DNA of 41,521 bases. Origin: Microbulbifer mangrovi. GTDB taxonomy: Bacteria; Pseudomonadota; Gammaproteobacteria; Pseudomonadales; Cellvibrionaceae. The notes under the pieces were generated by a model. The model saw nothing but the letters and a program-made list of their open reading frames with translations, had not been told where the DNA came from and ran no database searches. The position numbers were made by a program, and so were the translations under genes. The DNA is taken from the NCBI RefSeq assembly GCF_002009015.1, contig NZ_LZDE01000321.1, forward strand, positions 1 to 41,521, written 5' to 3'. Below are positions 27,274 to 35,089 of this stretch, piece after piece (the first letter of the stretch is position 1; every line of letters starts with the position of its first letter).

Positions 27274-27282
27274 GGGGTCAGT

Positions 27283-28515
27283 TTACATTGATCTCGATTG
27301 CGGGCACGGCATGCCCTTGTGGGTGCCGTACAGCTCTTCCAACACTTCACAGGCCCGCTCACGAGCGATCCGGTCAGCGAGTTCGACTGCATCCAGGTCT
27401 GTCAGTTCAACCACCGGGGTGGTTTTCATGACCTTTTCGATCACCCGGGCAATCCCCGGGAAAGGCAAATCGCCGCCGAGAAAGGCGTCGACGGCGATCT
27501 CATTGGCAGCATTCAGAACCGTGGGGGCACTGCCGCCGGCTTCCATCGCTTCCCGCGCCAGTCGCAGACAGGGAAAACGCGCCTCGTCCGGCGCCTCAAA
27601 GTCGAGCCGCCCTTGGGTAATCAGATCCAGCGCCGAAACCCCGCTGTCGATGCGCTCCGGGAATGCCAGGGCATGGGCAATCGGAGTACGCATATCCGGG
27701 TTACCCATCTGCGCCAACAGGGAGCCATCACGATACTGCACCATGGAATGGACGATACTCTGGGGATGCACCACCACCTGGATATCCGCCGGGGTGGCGT
27801 GAAAAAGATAGCAGGCCTCGATGAATTCGAGCCCCTTGTTCATCATTGTCGCGGAATCTACGGAGATTTTGCGCCCCATAGACCAGTTGGGATGATTGCA
27901 CGCCTCATCCGGAGTCACATTATCGAGCGCCTCGAGCGCAGTGGTGCGGAAAGGCCCGCCGGAACCGGTCAGAAGAATACGCTCAACACCCGCCTGCCGC
28001 AGGTCATCACACGGATACGGCAGGCACTGGAATATGGCATTGTGCTCACTGTCGATGGGAAGTAGCTGTGCGTCACTTCCCGCCAGCGCCGCCATAAACA
28101 GCGGCCCGGCCATCACCAGGGATTCCTTGTTGGCCAGCAGCACCTTTTTGCCGGCTCGCACCGCGGCGAGGGTCGGTTGTAGTCCCGCCGCACCCACGAT
28201 AGCGGCCATTACCACGGCCACCTCCGTGTCAGACGCCACCCGGCACAGGGCATCCACTCCCCACAGTACCTCGGTGGGCAAATCTTCGTTGCGCAACGCC
28301 AGCTGCAACTGCTGCGCCTTCTGCTCATCCAGCACCACCGCATAGCGCGGTGCGTACTTTCGGCACTGCTGCGCCAGTTCCTCGACCCGATCACGTGCGG
28401 TAAGGGCAAACACCGAGTACTTGTCAGGGTGACGCGCAAGTACATCCAGCGTGCTGACGCCAATGGAGCCGGTGGACCCGAGTACACAGACGGGTTGTGG
28501 GATCGTGGAATGCAT
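27283..28515 (-). CDS. dxr: 1-deoxy-D-xylulose 5-phosphate reductoisomerase
   Basis: Dxr makes 2-C-methyl-D-erythritol 4-phosphate, the committed step of the MEP isoprenoid pathway. The 410-residue protein has the NADPH motif GSTGSIG (13-19), the [14 protein letters not shown] segment, the metal-binding [13 protein letters not shown] and the substrate loop [21 protein letters not shown]. It is slightly longer than E. coli Dxr because of a short C-terminal tail. It sits between cdsA and rseP and supplies precursors for UppS. Confidence 0.97.
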   Translation of the reverse strand: MHSTIPQPVCVLGSTGSIGVSTLDVLARHPDKYSVFALTARDRVEELAQQCRKYAPRYAVVLDEQKAQQLQLALRNEDLPTEVLWGVDALCRVASDTEVAVVMAAIVGAAGLQPTLAAVRAGKKVLLANKESLVMAGPLFMAALAGSDAQLLPIDSEHNAIFQCLPYPCDDLRQAGVERILLTGSGGPFRTTALEALDNVTPDEACNHPNWSMGRKISVDSATMMNKGLEFIEACYLFHATPADIQVVVHPQSIVHSMVQYRDGSLLAQMGNPDMRTPIAHALAFPERIDSGVSALDLITQGRLDFEAPDEARFPCLRLAREAMEAGGSAPTVLNAANEIAVDAFLGGDLPFPGIARVIEKVMKTTPVVELTDLDAVELADRIARERACEVLEELYGTHKGMPCPQSRSM

Positions 28516-28638
28516 GGAAACGAACTACCTCAGGGCCCCGATAGCGAATCGGACAGATCCGGTCGCGGGGCCAATTTTCGTCGACGGTGCAATGGCGGGG
28601 ACAATCACAAACAAAATATGCGCTAAGCCTGAATAGGG

Positions 28639-29484
28639 TTACAGATATTTTGGCAATTCGCTGGCAAGCGCCGCCATGGTGAATACTGGCAGCGCTGCCG
28701 TGAGGCTGTCGAGCCGGTCAAGAATACCGCCGTGCCCTGGCAGGATACGACTGCTGTCCTTAATACCGCGATGACGCTTGAACATACTTTCGACCAGGTC
28801 GCCAATCACAGAAGCCAGCGCCGTCACGAGCACGCCAAAAGTAAACAATATGGTGTTTTTGGTCGGCAGATCGAAGGCGAAAGAGACTGCCAAGGCCAGT
28901 ACCAGACAGGCCGCCAGCCCCCCGAAGAAACCTTCCCAGGATTTGCCGGGGCTCACCTCGCGTGCCAGCTTATGCTTGCCGAATTTGCGGCCCACGAAAT
29001 AGGCGCCCACATCGGCAGCAACCACAACAGCCACTACGAACAGCACCAGCCAGGCACCGTGTTCCTGCCCCTGCAGAATGACCACAGACAGCCAGGCCGG
29101 AACCAGCACAACAAGCCCGATCAGGCCGCGGGCCCAGCGATTACCCCATAACATGGCACTGGCCGGATATCCCTGCACCCACAAAAATGCCAGCGCCCAC
29201 CAACCGCAGGCTACCGCCAGAATCTGGCGAGCGCGATCCGTGTCAGGATTGGAGAAATCAAAATTGAAAACATAGCGCGCGGTAGCAACCAGTGCCGCAC
29301 CCAACGCTGCCAGGAATACAAACCGCAATGCGCGATTCAGGTTAGAGAGGTTGGCCCACTCCCAACCGCCCAGCACGATGATCGCGCCAACGGCAAGGGA
29401 AAACCATTGCAGAGGCACCCAGAAGAGCAGCCCGAGGAAAAAAGCGACCAACACCAGCGCGGTAATTATTCGTTGTTTTAGCAC
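28639..29484 (-). CDS. cdsA: Phosphatidate cytidylyltransferase
   Basis: CdsA makes CDP-diacylglycerol, the precursor of all membrane phospholipids. The 281-residue protein is highly hydrophobic, with about eight membrane segments. It has the PGKSWEGFFGG segment and the family signature from KRHRGIKDSSRILPGHGG to LDRLDSL near the C-terminus. The start appears to be GTG at 29484, with AAGGG seven bases upstream. Confidence 0.96.
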   Translation of the reverse strand: MLKQRIITALVLVAFFLGLLFWVPLQWFSLAVGAIIVLGGWEWANLSNLNRALRFVFLAALGAALVATARYVFNFDFSNPDTDRARQILAVACGWWALAFLWVQGYPASAMLWGNRWARGLIGLVVLVPAWLSVVILQGQEHGAWLVLFVVAVVVAADVGAYFVGRKFGKHKLAREVSPGKSWEGFFGGLAACLVLALAVSFAFDLPTKNTILFTFGVLVTALASVIGDLVESMFKRHRGIKDSSRILPGHGGILDRLDSLTAALPVFTMAALASELPKYL

Positions 29485-29571
29485 CGTTAAACCCTTGATC
29501 TATTTATTCTGGTGGCTGGCTGGGTACGGCACCCAGTCATCCAGCGCACATTCCAATTTTCTGCCTTGGCC

Positions 29572-30333
29572 TCAGGCGTGCGCTTCCAGGCCACCGTCAC
29601 TCCGGCCGCCGTAACGGCGATCCCGCCGGCGGTATGCGTCCAGAGCGCTATCCAGCTCCTCAACGCCGAAATCAGGCCACAGCGTTTCCGTGAAATAGAA
29701 CTCACTGTACGCAGCCTGCCAGAGAATGAAATTACTGATTCGCTGTTCACCGCTGGACCGGATCAACAGATCCACCGGCGGCAGGTCCGCCAACTGTACA
29801 CGCTCGCCCAGCGCCGCATCGTCAATCGACTCCGGGGAACGCTCACCACGCGCCACCTCTTCCGCCAACGAACGGGCTGCTTGCGCGATGTCCCACTGGC
29901 CACCGTAGTCTGCAGCGATCACCAGGGTGCCTTTACTGCCCTCCCGGGTCAGCGCTTCAGCCTCGGCAATAGCCCGTTGCAGGCGCGGGGAAAACCGGTC
30001 GCGACGCCCGATAACCCGCAATCGCACACCCTGTTCCTGCATTTTGCGCGCCTCTCGACGCAGATAGGAGTGGAACAGGGTCATCAGCAGCTCCACCTCT
30101 TTGGGCGGGCGCTGCCAGTTCTCACTGGAGAAGGCGAACAGCGTGAGCACCTCGATATCGCGCGCCTGGCAGGCCTCGATCAGATCGCGAATCCGCTCGA
30201 CACCCGCTTTATGTCCGGCGGATGGGGACAGACCCCTCTGGGCCGCCCAACGACCGTTGCCATCCATAATGATGGCTACGTGCCGCGGCCCCAACTGTTC
30301 GTGCGCTGCCACACCGGTACCGCCAGTAGACAT
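29572..30333 (-). CDS. uppS: Undecaprenyl diphosphate synthase
   Basis: UppS builds C55 undecaprenyl diphosphate, the lipid carrier for peptidoglycan and O-antigen. The 253-residue protein has the catalytic HVAIIMDGNGRWA motif (about 18-30), FAFSSENWQRP and the C-terminal IRSSGEQRISNFILWQ and LWPDF segments. Its ATG shares one base with the frr stop, so translation is coupled. Confidence 0.97.
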   Translation of the reverse strand: MSTGGTGVAAHEQLGPRHVAIIMDGNGRWAAQRGLSPSAGHKAGVERIRDLIEACQARDIEVLTLFAFSSENWQRPPKEVELLMTLFHSYLRREARKMQEQGVRLRVIGRRDRFSPRLQRAIAEAEALTREGSKGTLVIAADYGGQWDIAQAARSLAEEVARGERSPESIDDAALGERVQLADLPPVDLLIRSSGEQRISNFILWQAAYSEFYFTETLWPDFGVEELDSALDAYRRRDRRYGGRSDGGLEAHA

Positions 30334-30890
30334 CAGATTTCCATCAGGTCTTTTTCTTTCGCTGCCAGCGCCTTTTCAACCTCGGCAACGTATTTGTCGG
30401 TCAGTTTCTGGATCTCATCCGCTGCGCGGCGCTCATCGTCTTCGGAAATCTCCTTGTCCTTGACCAGCGCCTTCACTTCCGCCAGCGCGTCGCGACGGTT
30501 GTTGCGGATGGATACCCGCGCGCTTTCCGCTTCGCCCTTGGCCTGCTTGATGAAGTTTTTACGGGTTTCCTCGGTGAGCATCGGCATGGGAATGCGGATC
30601 ACGGCACCAGCAGTGCTCGGATTGAGGCCGAGGTCAGACTTCATGATGGCCTTTTCAATCTCGGGCACCAGGTTTTTTTCCCAAGGTGTCACAGACAGGG
30701 TGCGCGCGTCTTCCACGGTGACGTTGGCCACCTGGGACAGCGGGGTATCAGAGCCGTAGTAGGACACCTGTATACCATCGAGGATGCTGGGGTGCGCACG
30801 GCCGGTACGAATCTTGTTGAAGTTGCTGCCCAGGGCCTCCAGGGCTTTCTTCATGCGCCCTTCTGCTTCTTTCTTGATATCTTCAATCAC
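30333..30890 (-). CDS. frr: Ribosome recycling factor
   Basis: RRF splits post-termination ribosomes with EF-G. The 185-residue length is exact for the family. It shows the [15 protein letters not shown] motif, the [14 protein letters not shown] segment and the long final helices. The start is GTG at 30890, overlapping the pyrH stop by four bases (GTGA). It also overlaps uppS by one base, so pyrH, frr and uppS are tightly coupled. Confidence 0.98.
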   Translation of the reverse strand: MIEDIKKEAEGRMKKALEALGSNFNKIRTGRAHPSILDGIQVSYYGSDTPLSQVANVTVEDARTLSVTPWEKNLVPEIEKAIMKSDLGLNPSTAGAVIRIPMPMLTEETRKNFIKQAKGEAESARVSIRNNRRDALAEVKALVKDKEISEDDERRAADEIQKLTDKYVAEVEKALAAKEKDLMEI

Positions 30891-31624
30891 TGATTCACGT
30901 CCTCTTCAATAAGTGTGCCCTCTTCACCGCCGACAACGATATTCAGCAGTGCGCCGGTCTTATCCATGCGGAATACCCGCACTGGCATGTTGTGTTCGCG
31001 GCAGAGGCAAATTGCAGTTAAATCCATAACCCCGAGCTTTTTGTCGAGCACCGCATCATAGGTGAGGCGGTCGTAACGGGTCGCATCGGGCACCAGTACC
31101 GGGTCAGCGGAGTACACGCCGTCGACTTTGGTGGCCTTGAGTACCATTTCCGCTTCTATTTCGATACCGCGCAGGCAGGCTGCGGAGTCAGTGGTAAAAA
31201 ACGGATTGCCGGTACCGGCGGCAAAAATCAGAACCTCACCCCGCTCGAGATAGCGAATGGCCGCGCGGCGATCGTAGTGATCCACGATTCCGCTCATCTG
31301 GATCGCCGACATCACGCGGGATGAAATATTCGAACGCTCCAGCGCGTCACGCAGAGCGAGGGCGTTCATTACCGTGGCCAGCATACCCATATGGTCGCCG
31401 GTCACACGGTCGAGACCGGCCGCATTCAGGGCCGCACCGCGAAACAGGTTGCCACCGCCGACAACCAGGCCAACCTGAACACCGATGCCGACCAACTGGC
31501 CAATTTCCAGTGCCATCTTGTCCAGCACCTTGGGGCTGATACCAAACCCCTGCTCGCCCATCAGCTCTTCTCCGCTGAGCTTTAACAGGATTCGCTTGTA
31601 CTTGCGGTCTTTAATACCTGGCAT
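30887..31624 (-). CDS. pyrH: UMP kinase
   Basis: PyrH phosphorylates UMP to UDP and is usually controlled by GTP and UTP. I choose the ATG at 31624 ([19 protein letters not shown]), giving 245 residues, because TTGAGGA lies about eight bases upstream; an in-frame start at 31645 would place that site inside the gene. The amino-acid-kinase motifs [19 protein letters not shown] and the [11 protein letters not shown] region are present. It is preceded by a hairpin-rich gap after tsf. Confidence 0.97.
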   Translation of the reverse strand: MPGIKDRKYKRILLKLSGEELMGEQGFGISPKVLDKMALEIGQLVGIGVQVGLVVGGGNLFRGAALNAAGLDRVTGDHMGMLATVMNALALRDALERSNISSRVMSAIQMSGIVDHYDRRAAIRYLERGEVLIFAAGTGNPFFTTDSAACLRGIEIEAEMVLKATKVDGVYSADPVLVPDATRYDRLTYDAVLDKKLGVMDLTAICLCREHNMPVRVFRMDKTGALLNIVVGGEEGTLIEEDVNQ

Positions 31625-31915
31625 CCATTGTTCCTCAACTGTCACGGGCTAAATTCTGTGTTGAGACGCAACCGACATTCCGTCGAGCGCCCGCCGAACA
31701 TTACAACAAATTCGGCGCTTTACCTATGGCCCTGCCCTTCCGGCAGGCCCTCAAACTCTATATTGGGCTCTGCAGAGCGCCCAACTGTTCAGATTCTGAA
31801 CACAAATTGCAGTAGGCCAGATACTACAGCGGGGCGCCCCGGCAGTATTCTGATGAACACACCGGGAGCACCCCGCTGGCGCCAGCGACACGATGGCCGC
31901 CGGCAGTCTCAGGCA
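31625..31915 (-). other. Hairpin-rich tsf-pyrH intergenic region
   Basis: This 291-base stretch has no gene but many inverted repeats. They are: CGCTGGCGCCAGCG (31874-31887); 15-16-base arms 31828-31842 and 31862-31877 with one mismatch and one bulge; GTTCAGATTCTGAAC (31787-31801); GCTCTGCAGAGC (31767-31778); CCTGCC/GGCAGG (31731-31747); and CGCCGAA/TTCGGCG (31692-31717). None is followed by a T-run, so it is better read as a structured pyrH leader than as a terminator. No good sigma-70 promoter stands out. Confidence 0.55.
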
Positions 31916-32779
31916 TCAAGAGCTGGATTTTACCTGTGCAGCCACTTCTGCTGCGAAATCCACTTCTTCCTTCTCAATACCTTCACCGACTTCAAAACGC
32001 ACGAAGCTCACCACGTCCGCACCGGCATCTTTAACCAGCTTGGCAATGGTAACGTCCGGGTTCTTAACGAACGGCTGCTCCACAAGGCTGTTTTCCTTGA
32101 GGAATTTCTTGATACGGCCGCCCATCATCTTCTCGACGATTTCGGCAGGCTTGCCTTCCATATCCGGCTGCGCCTTGATGATTTCCTTCTCTTTCTCCAG
32201 CACGTCTTCCGGCATATCTTCCGGCTTCACAACCTGCGGGTTAACCGCGGTTACGTGCATGGCCACATCGCGTGCAACCTCAACTTCGCCACCGCTCAGG
32301 GCAACAATCGCTGCGATACGGTTGTTGGAGTGTACGTAGGCACCAACTTTGGGCGCCTCAACAACCTGGATGCGACGAACGCCGATGTTTTCACCGATTT
32401 TCTGAACCAGCGCTTCACGGGCGTCTTCCAGCTCACCAGCCATCAGAGCAGCAACATCTTCCTGACGATCGGCAAATGCCTTGTCGACAACCTTGGCAAC
32501 AAACGCCTGGAAGTTGTCATCACGGGCAACAAAGTCGGTCTCGGAGTTCACTTCTACCAGAACACCGTAGCTACCGTCTTCGGCAACTTTAGCGGCAACA
32601 ACGCCGTCAGCTGCGGTACGGCCGGCTTTCTTGGCCGCCTTCAGGCCAGAGGCCTTACGCAGGTCTTCAATCGCTTTTTCGATATCACCATCGGCCTCGG
32701 TCAGTGCTTTTTTGCACTCCATCATCGGCAGGCCGGTACGCTCGCGCAGTTCTTTTACCATTGACGCGGTAATCGCCAT
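31916..32779 (-). CDS. tsf: Elongation factor Ts
   Basis: EF-Ts recycles EF-Tu-GDP. The 287-residue protein has the N-terminal UBA-like domain ([19 protein letters not shown]) and the core motif [16 protein letters not shown], including the TDFVA contact to EF-Tu. It follows rpsB after 133 bases containing a terminator-like hairpin that probably lets only part of the transcription through. Confidence 0.98.
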   Translation of the reverse strand: MAITASMVKELRERTGLPMMECKKALTEADGDIEKAIEDLRKASGLKAAKKAGRTAADGVVAAKVAEDGSYGVLVEVNSETDFVARDDNFQAFVAKVVDKAFADRQEDVAALMAGELEDAREALVQKIGENIGVRRIQVVEAPKVGAYVHSNNRIAAIVALSGGEVEVARDVAMHVTAVNPQVVKPEDMPEDVLEKEKEIIKAQPDMEGKPAEIVEKMMGGRIKKFLKENSLVEQPFVKNPDVTIAKLVKDAGADVVSFVRFEVGEGIEKEEVDFAAEVAAQVKSSS

Positions 32780-32822
32780 GATTCAATCCTCGGGTTCAGA
32801 TTCAAATTCTTTGATGGATTTG

Positions 32823-32853
32823 AAAAAAAGGGGCCGGATAATTGGCCCCTTTT
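32823..32853 (-). terminator. Terminator or attenuator between rpsB and tsf
   Basis: On the minus strand AAAAGGGGCC pairs with GGCCCCTTTT around an eight-base loop, and seven Ts follow the GC part. It lies 60 bases past the rpsB stop. A partial terminator here would lower EF-Ts relative to S2, as described for E. coli rpsB-tsf. Confidence 0.85.
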
Positions 32854-32912
32854 CCCTGCAGCGTAACCCATTTGTGTTACACCGCCAGTAGCCTGCGGCT
32901 AGGATTCCCTGA

Positions 32913-33659
32913 TCAGGAATCAGCAGCAGCCTGATCGTCGTTCGCTTCTACGTATTCGCTCTGAGCAGCGCCACCAGCTTCAGCAGTGCCCGCTACTACA
33001 GCGTCGGCCACTGCAGTGGTGTACAGCTTGATAGCGCGGATGGCGTCATCATTACCGGGGATTACGTAGTCAACACCTTCCGGGCTGCTGTTGGTATCAA
33101 CGATACCAATTACCGGGATACCCAGCTTGTTCGCTTCCTGGATGGCGATACGCTCGTGCTCAACGTCGATCACGAACAGCGCGTCGGGCAGGCCGCCCAT
33201 GTCTTTGATACCACCGATGGAGCGCTCGAGCTTCTCCATGGTACGGGTACGCATCAGAGCTTCCTTCTTGGTCAGCTTCTCGAAAGTGCCGTCCAGGGAC
33301 TGAGCTTCGAGGTCACGGAAACGCTTGATGGAAGCACGGATGGTTTTGTAGTTGGTGAGCATACCACCCAGCCAGCGGTTGCTGACGTAAGGCTGACCTG
33401 CACGCTCGGCCTGCTCTTTGATGGACTTCTGCGCAGCGCGCTTGGTACCAACAAACAGAATTTTCTTCTTCTGCGCAGCCATGCCTTTAATGATTTGCAG
33501 GGCTTCGTTGAAGGCCGGAACAGTGTGCTCCAGGTTGATGATATGAATCTTGTTGCGGGCACCAAAGATGAATTGACCCATCTTGGGGTTCCAGTAGCGA
33601 GTCTGGTGACCAAAGTGGACACCAGCCTGCAGCATATCGCGCATGCTGACTTGCGGCAT
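32913..33659 (-). CDS. rpsB: 30S ribosomal protein S2
   Basis: S2 binds the back of the 30S subunit and needs S1 nearby. The 248-residue protein has the conserved start [34 protein letters not shown] and the [14 protein letters not shown] and [23 protein letters not shown] segments. It ends in an acidic Ala-rich tail. It heads the rpsB-tsf-pyrH-frr cluster and has a leader of about 220 bases. Confidence 0.98.
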   Translation of the reverse strand: MPQVSMRDMLQAGVHFGHQTRYWNPKMGQFIFGARNKIHIINLEHTVPAFNEALQIIKGMAAQKKKILFVGTKRAAQKSIKEQAERAGQPYVSNRWLGGMLTNYKTIRASIKRFRDLEAQSLDGTFEKLTKKEALMRTRTMEKLERSIGGIKDMGGLPDALFVIDVEHERIAIQEANKLGIPVIGIVDTNSSPEGVDYVIPGNDDAIRAIKLYTTAVADAVVAGTAEAGGAAQSEYVEANDDQAAADS

Positions 33660-33890
33660 AATAAACCTCAGTTATCACATGGAATCGGCGAGCTTAAATA
33701 CGTCGACCGAATCCCGGGTTACATCCTCCATACCCCCCATTCACCAATCCCCACCATCATCAGAAATGACCGTGAAGACACCCAGGCGAATGTGCCGGTA
33801 GTATGTGCGGCGTTTGTTCAGAGCAAAGGAAAATCCTCGCCCCGTTGATTGGTTTCACTCCGGGCACCGCCCAAAGCGGCGCGCTTTATA
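33660..33890 (-). promoter_or_regulatory. rpsB promoter -10 and long leader
   Basis: A good -10, TATAAA (33885-33890, minus strand), lies about 226 bases upstream of the rpsB ATG. The -35 is weak. The resulting leader of about 220 bases ends in purine-rich GATGATGGTGGGG and GAATGGGGGG tracts. S2 represses its own synthesis through the rpsB leader in E. coli, so this leader may serve that role. I could not confirm a conserved fold by eye. With the sequence up to 34183 this is a 524-base gene-free stretch holding the divergent rpsB and map start regions. Confidence 0.5.
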
Positions 33891-33916
33891 CCATATTCCC
33901 CCGGGCGCTGGAAGTA

Positions 33917-33928
33917 TGACGGCCGTCA
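33917..33928. repeat. 12-bp palindrome upstream of rpsB
   Basis: TGACGGCCGTCA is a perfect palindrome centred about 35 bases upstream of the rpsB -10. It could be an operator or activator site; chance is possible in GC-rich DNA. Confidence 0.4.
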
Positions 33929-34098
33929 AAATGCGCCCGATACCACCTCTTTACCAGCCTGTAACCGCCCAACCAGCGGAACCGAACAACTGCTTCGAAA
34001 CTGGAAGCCTTTGCGACTATAACGTCCCTACATCCGCTTGACGCCCGGAACCCGACACGCACAGCTACCACATTAATGCTGCGGCGCTGTAATTCCGC

Positions 34099-34104
34099 TA
34101 CAAT
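34099..34104 (+). promoter_or_regulatory. Likely map -10 element
   Basis: TACAAT matches the -10 consensus at 5 of 6 positions and lies 79 bases upstream of the map ATG. No clear -35 is seen at 16-18 bases. Confidence 0.4.
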
Positions 34105-34183
34105 ACCGCGCCGCACAGCACCGCCGACATAATCGGTGCGCAGCAAATGTGCCCATAAATGCTCAGAACTTCCGGGAATATCC

Positions 34184-34954
34184 ATGACCAATGCTGTAAA
34201 GACTCCTGAACAGATCGCCAAAATGCGCACTGCCGGCCGCCTGGCTGCAGAGGTGCTGGAAATGATCGGCGAGTATGTGGTCCCCGGGGTCACAACCGAG
34301 GAGCTCGACAGACGCTGTCACGAGTACATCGTCGATGTGCAAAAGGCCATTCCCGCCTGCCTCGGATATCGCGGCTTCCCCAAATCCATCTGCACATCGG
34401 TCAACGAGGTGATCTGCCACGGCATACCCTCCGAATCCAAGGTGCTCAAGAAAGGCGACATCATTAATATCGACGTAACGGTCATCAAGGATGGCTGGTA
34501 CGGAGACACCTCCAAGATGTACTTCGTCGGCAAACCCGCTCCTCACGCGGAGCGCCTGGTCAAAGTCACCCAGGAGTGCCTGTACAAGGCGATCGAGATC
34601 GTCCGCCCCGGCACTACCCTCGGGGATATCGGCCACGTGATTCAGCAACACGCTGAAAAGAACTACTACTCCGTGGTCAAGGATTTCTGCGGCCACGGCA
34701 TCGGCGATGTGTTTCACGAAGACCCACAGATACTGCACTACGGCAAACCCGGTACCGGACAGGTGCTGGAAGAAGGTATGACCTTCACCATCGAGCCGAT
34801 GATCAACGCCGGCAAGCCCGGCAGCAAGGTACTCCGGGACGGCTGGACCGCCGTCACCGTCGACCGCCGCCTGTCCGCCCAATGGGAACACACCATGGCC
34901 GTGACTGCAGATGGCGTCGAAATCCTGACCGCGCGCAAGGAAGAGTCGTTTTAA
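34184..34954 (+). CDS. map: Methionine aminopeptidase, type I
   Basis: Map removes the initiator methionine from new proteins. I choose the ATG at 34184, with GGGAA upstream, giving 256 residues; an in-frame upstream ATG would add 16 atypical residues. The metal ligands are visible in order: the two aspartates in NIDVTVIKDGWYGDTSKMY, the histidine in CGHGIGDVFHEDP, and the glutamates in FTIEPMINAG and QWEHTMAV. It is divergent from rpsB, as in E. coli and Pseudomonas, and leads into glnD. Confidence 0.98.
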   Translation: MTNAVKTPEQIAKMRTAGRLAAEVLEMIGEYVVPGVTTEELDRRCHEYIVDVQKAIPACLGYRGFPKSICTSVNEVICHGIPSESKVLKKGDIINIDVTVIKDGWYGDTSKMYFVGKPAPHAERLVKVTQECLYKAIEIVRPGTTLGDIGHVIQQHAEKNYYSVVKDFCGHGIGDVFHEDPQILHYGKPGTGQVLEEGMTFTIEPMINAGKPGSKVLRDGWTAVTVDRRLSAQWEHTMAVTADGVEILTARKEESF

Positions 34955-35089
34955 GTCGAGCCTGGACACCGCGCTTACCCCCAGACTCGCACTTGCGATC
35001 AGCACAATCGCGTGAACATGGCCTCTAGCGGCCAGGGAAGGAACAACCGGACCGGGCGCACCCCCGGTGCCGAACCGGAATCTATACAG

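Noticed and set aside
31828-31877. Large GC-rich hairpin as a tsf terminator
   Set aside because: It has no T-run after the stem on the minus strand, and a pyrH start with a good ribosome-binding site follows; kept as leader structure instead.
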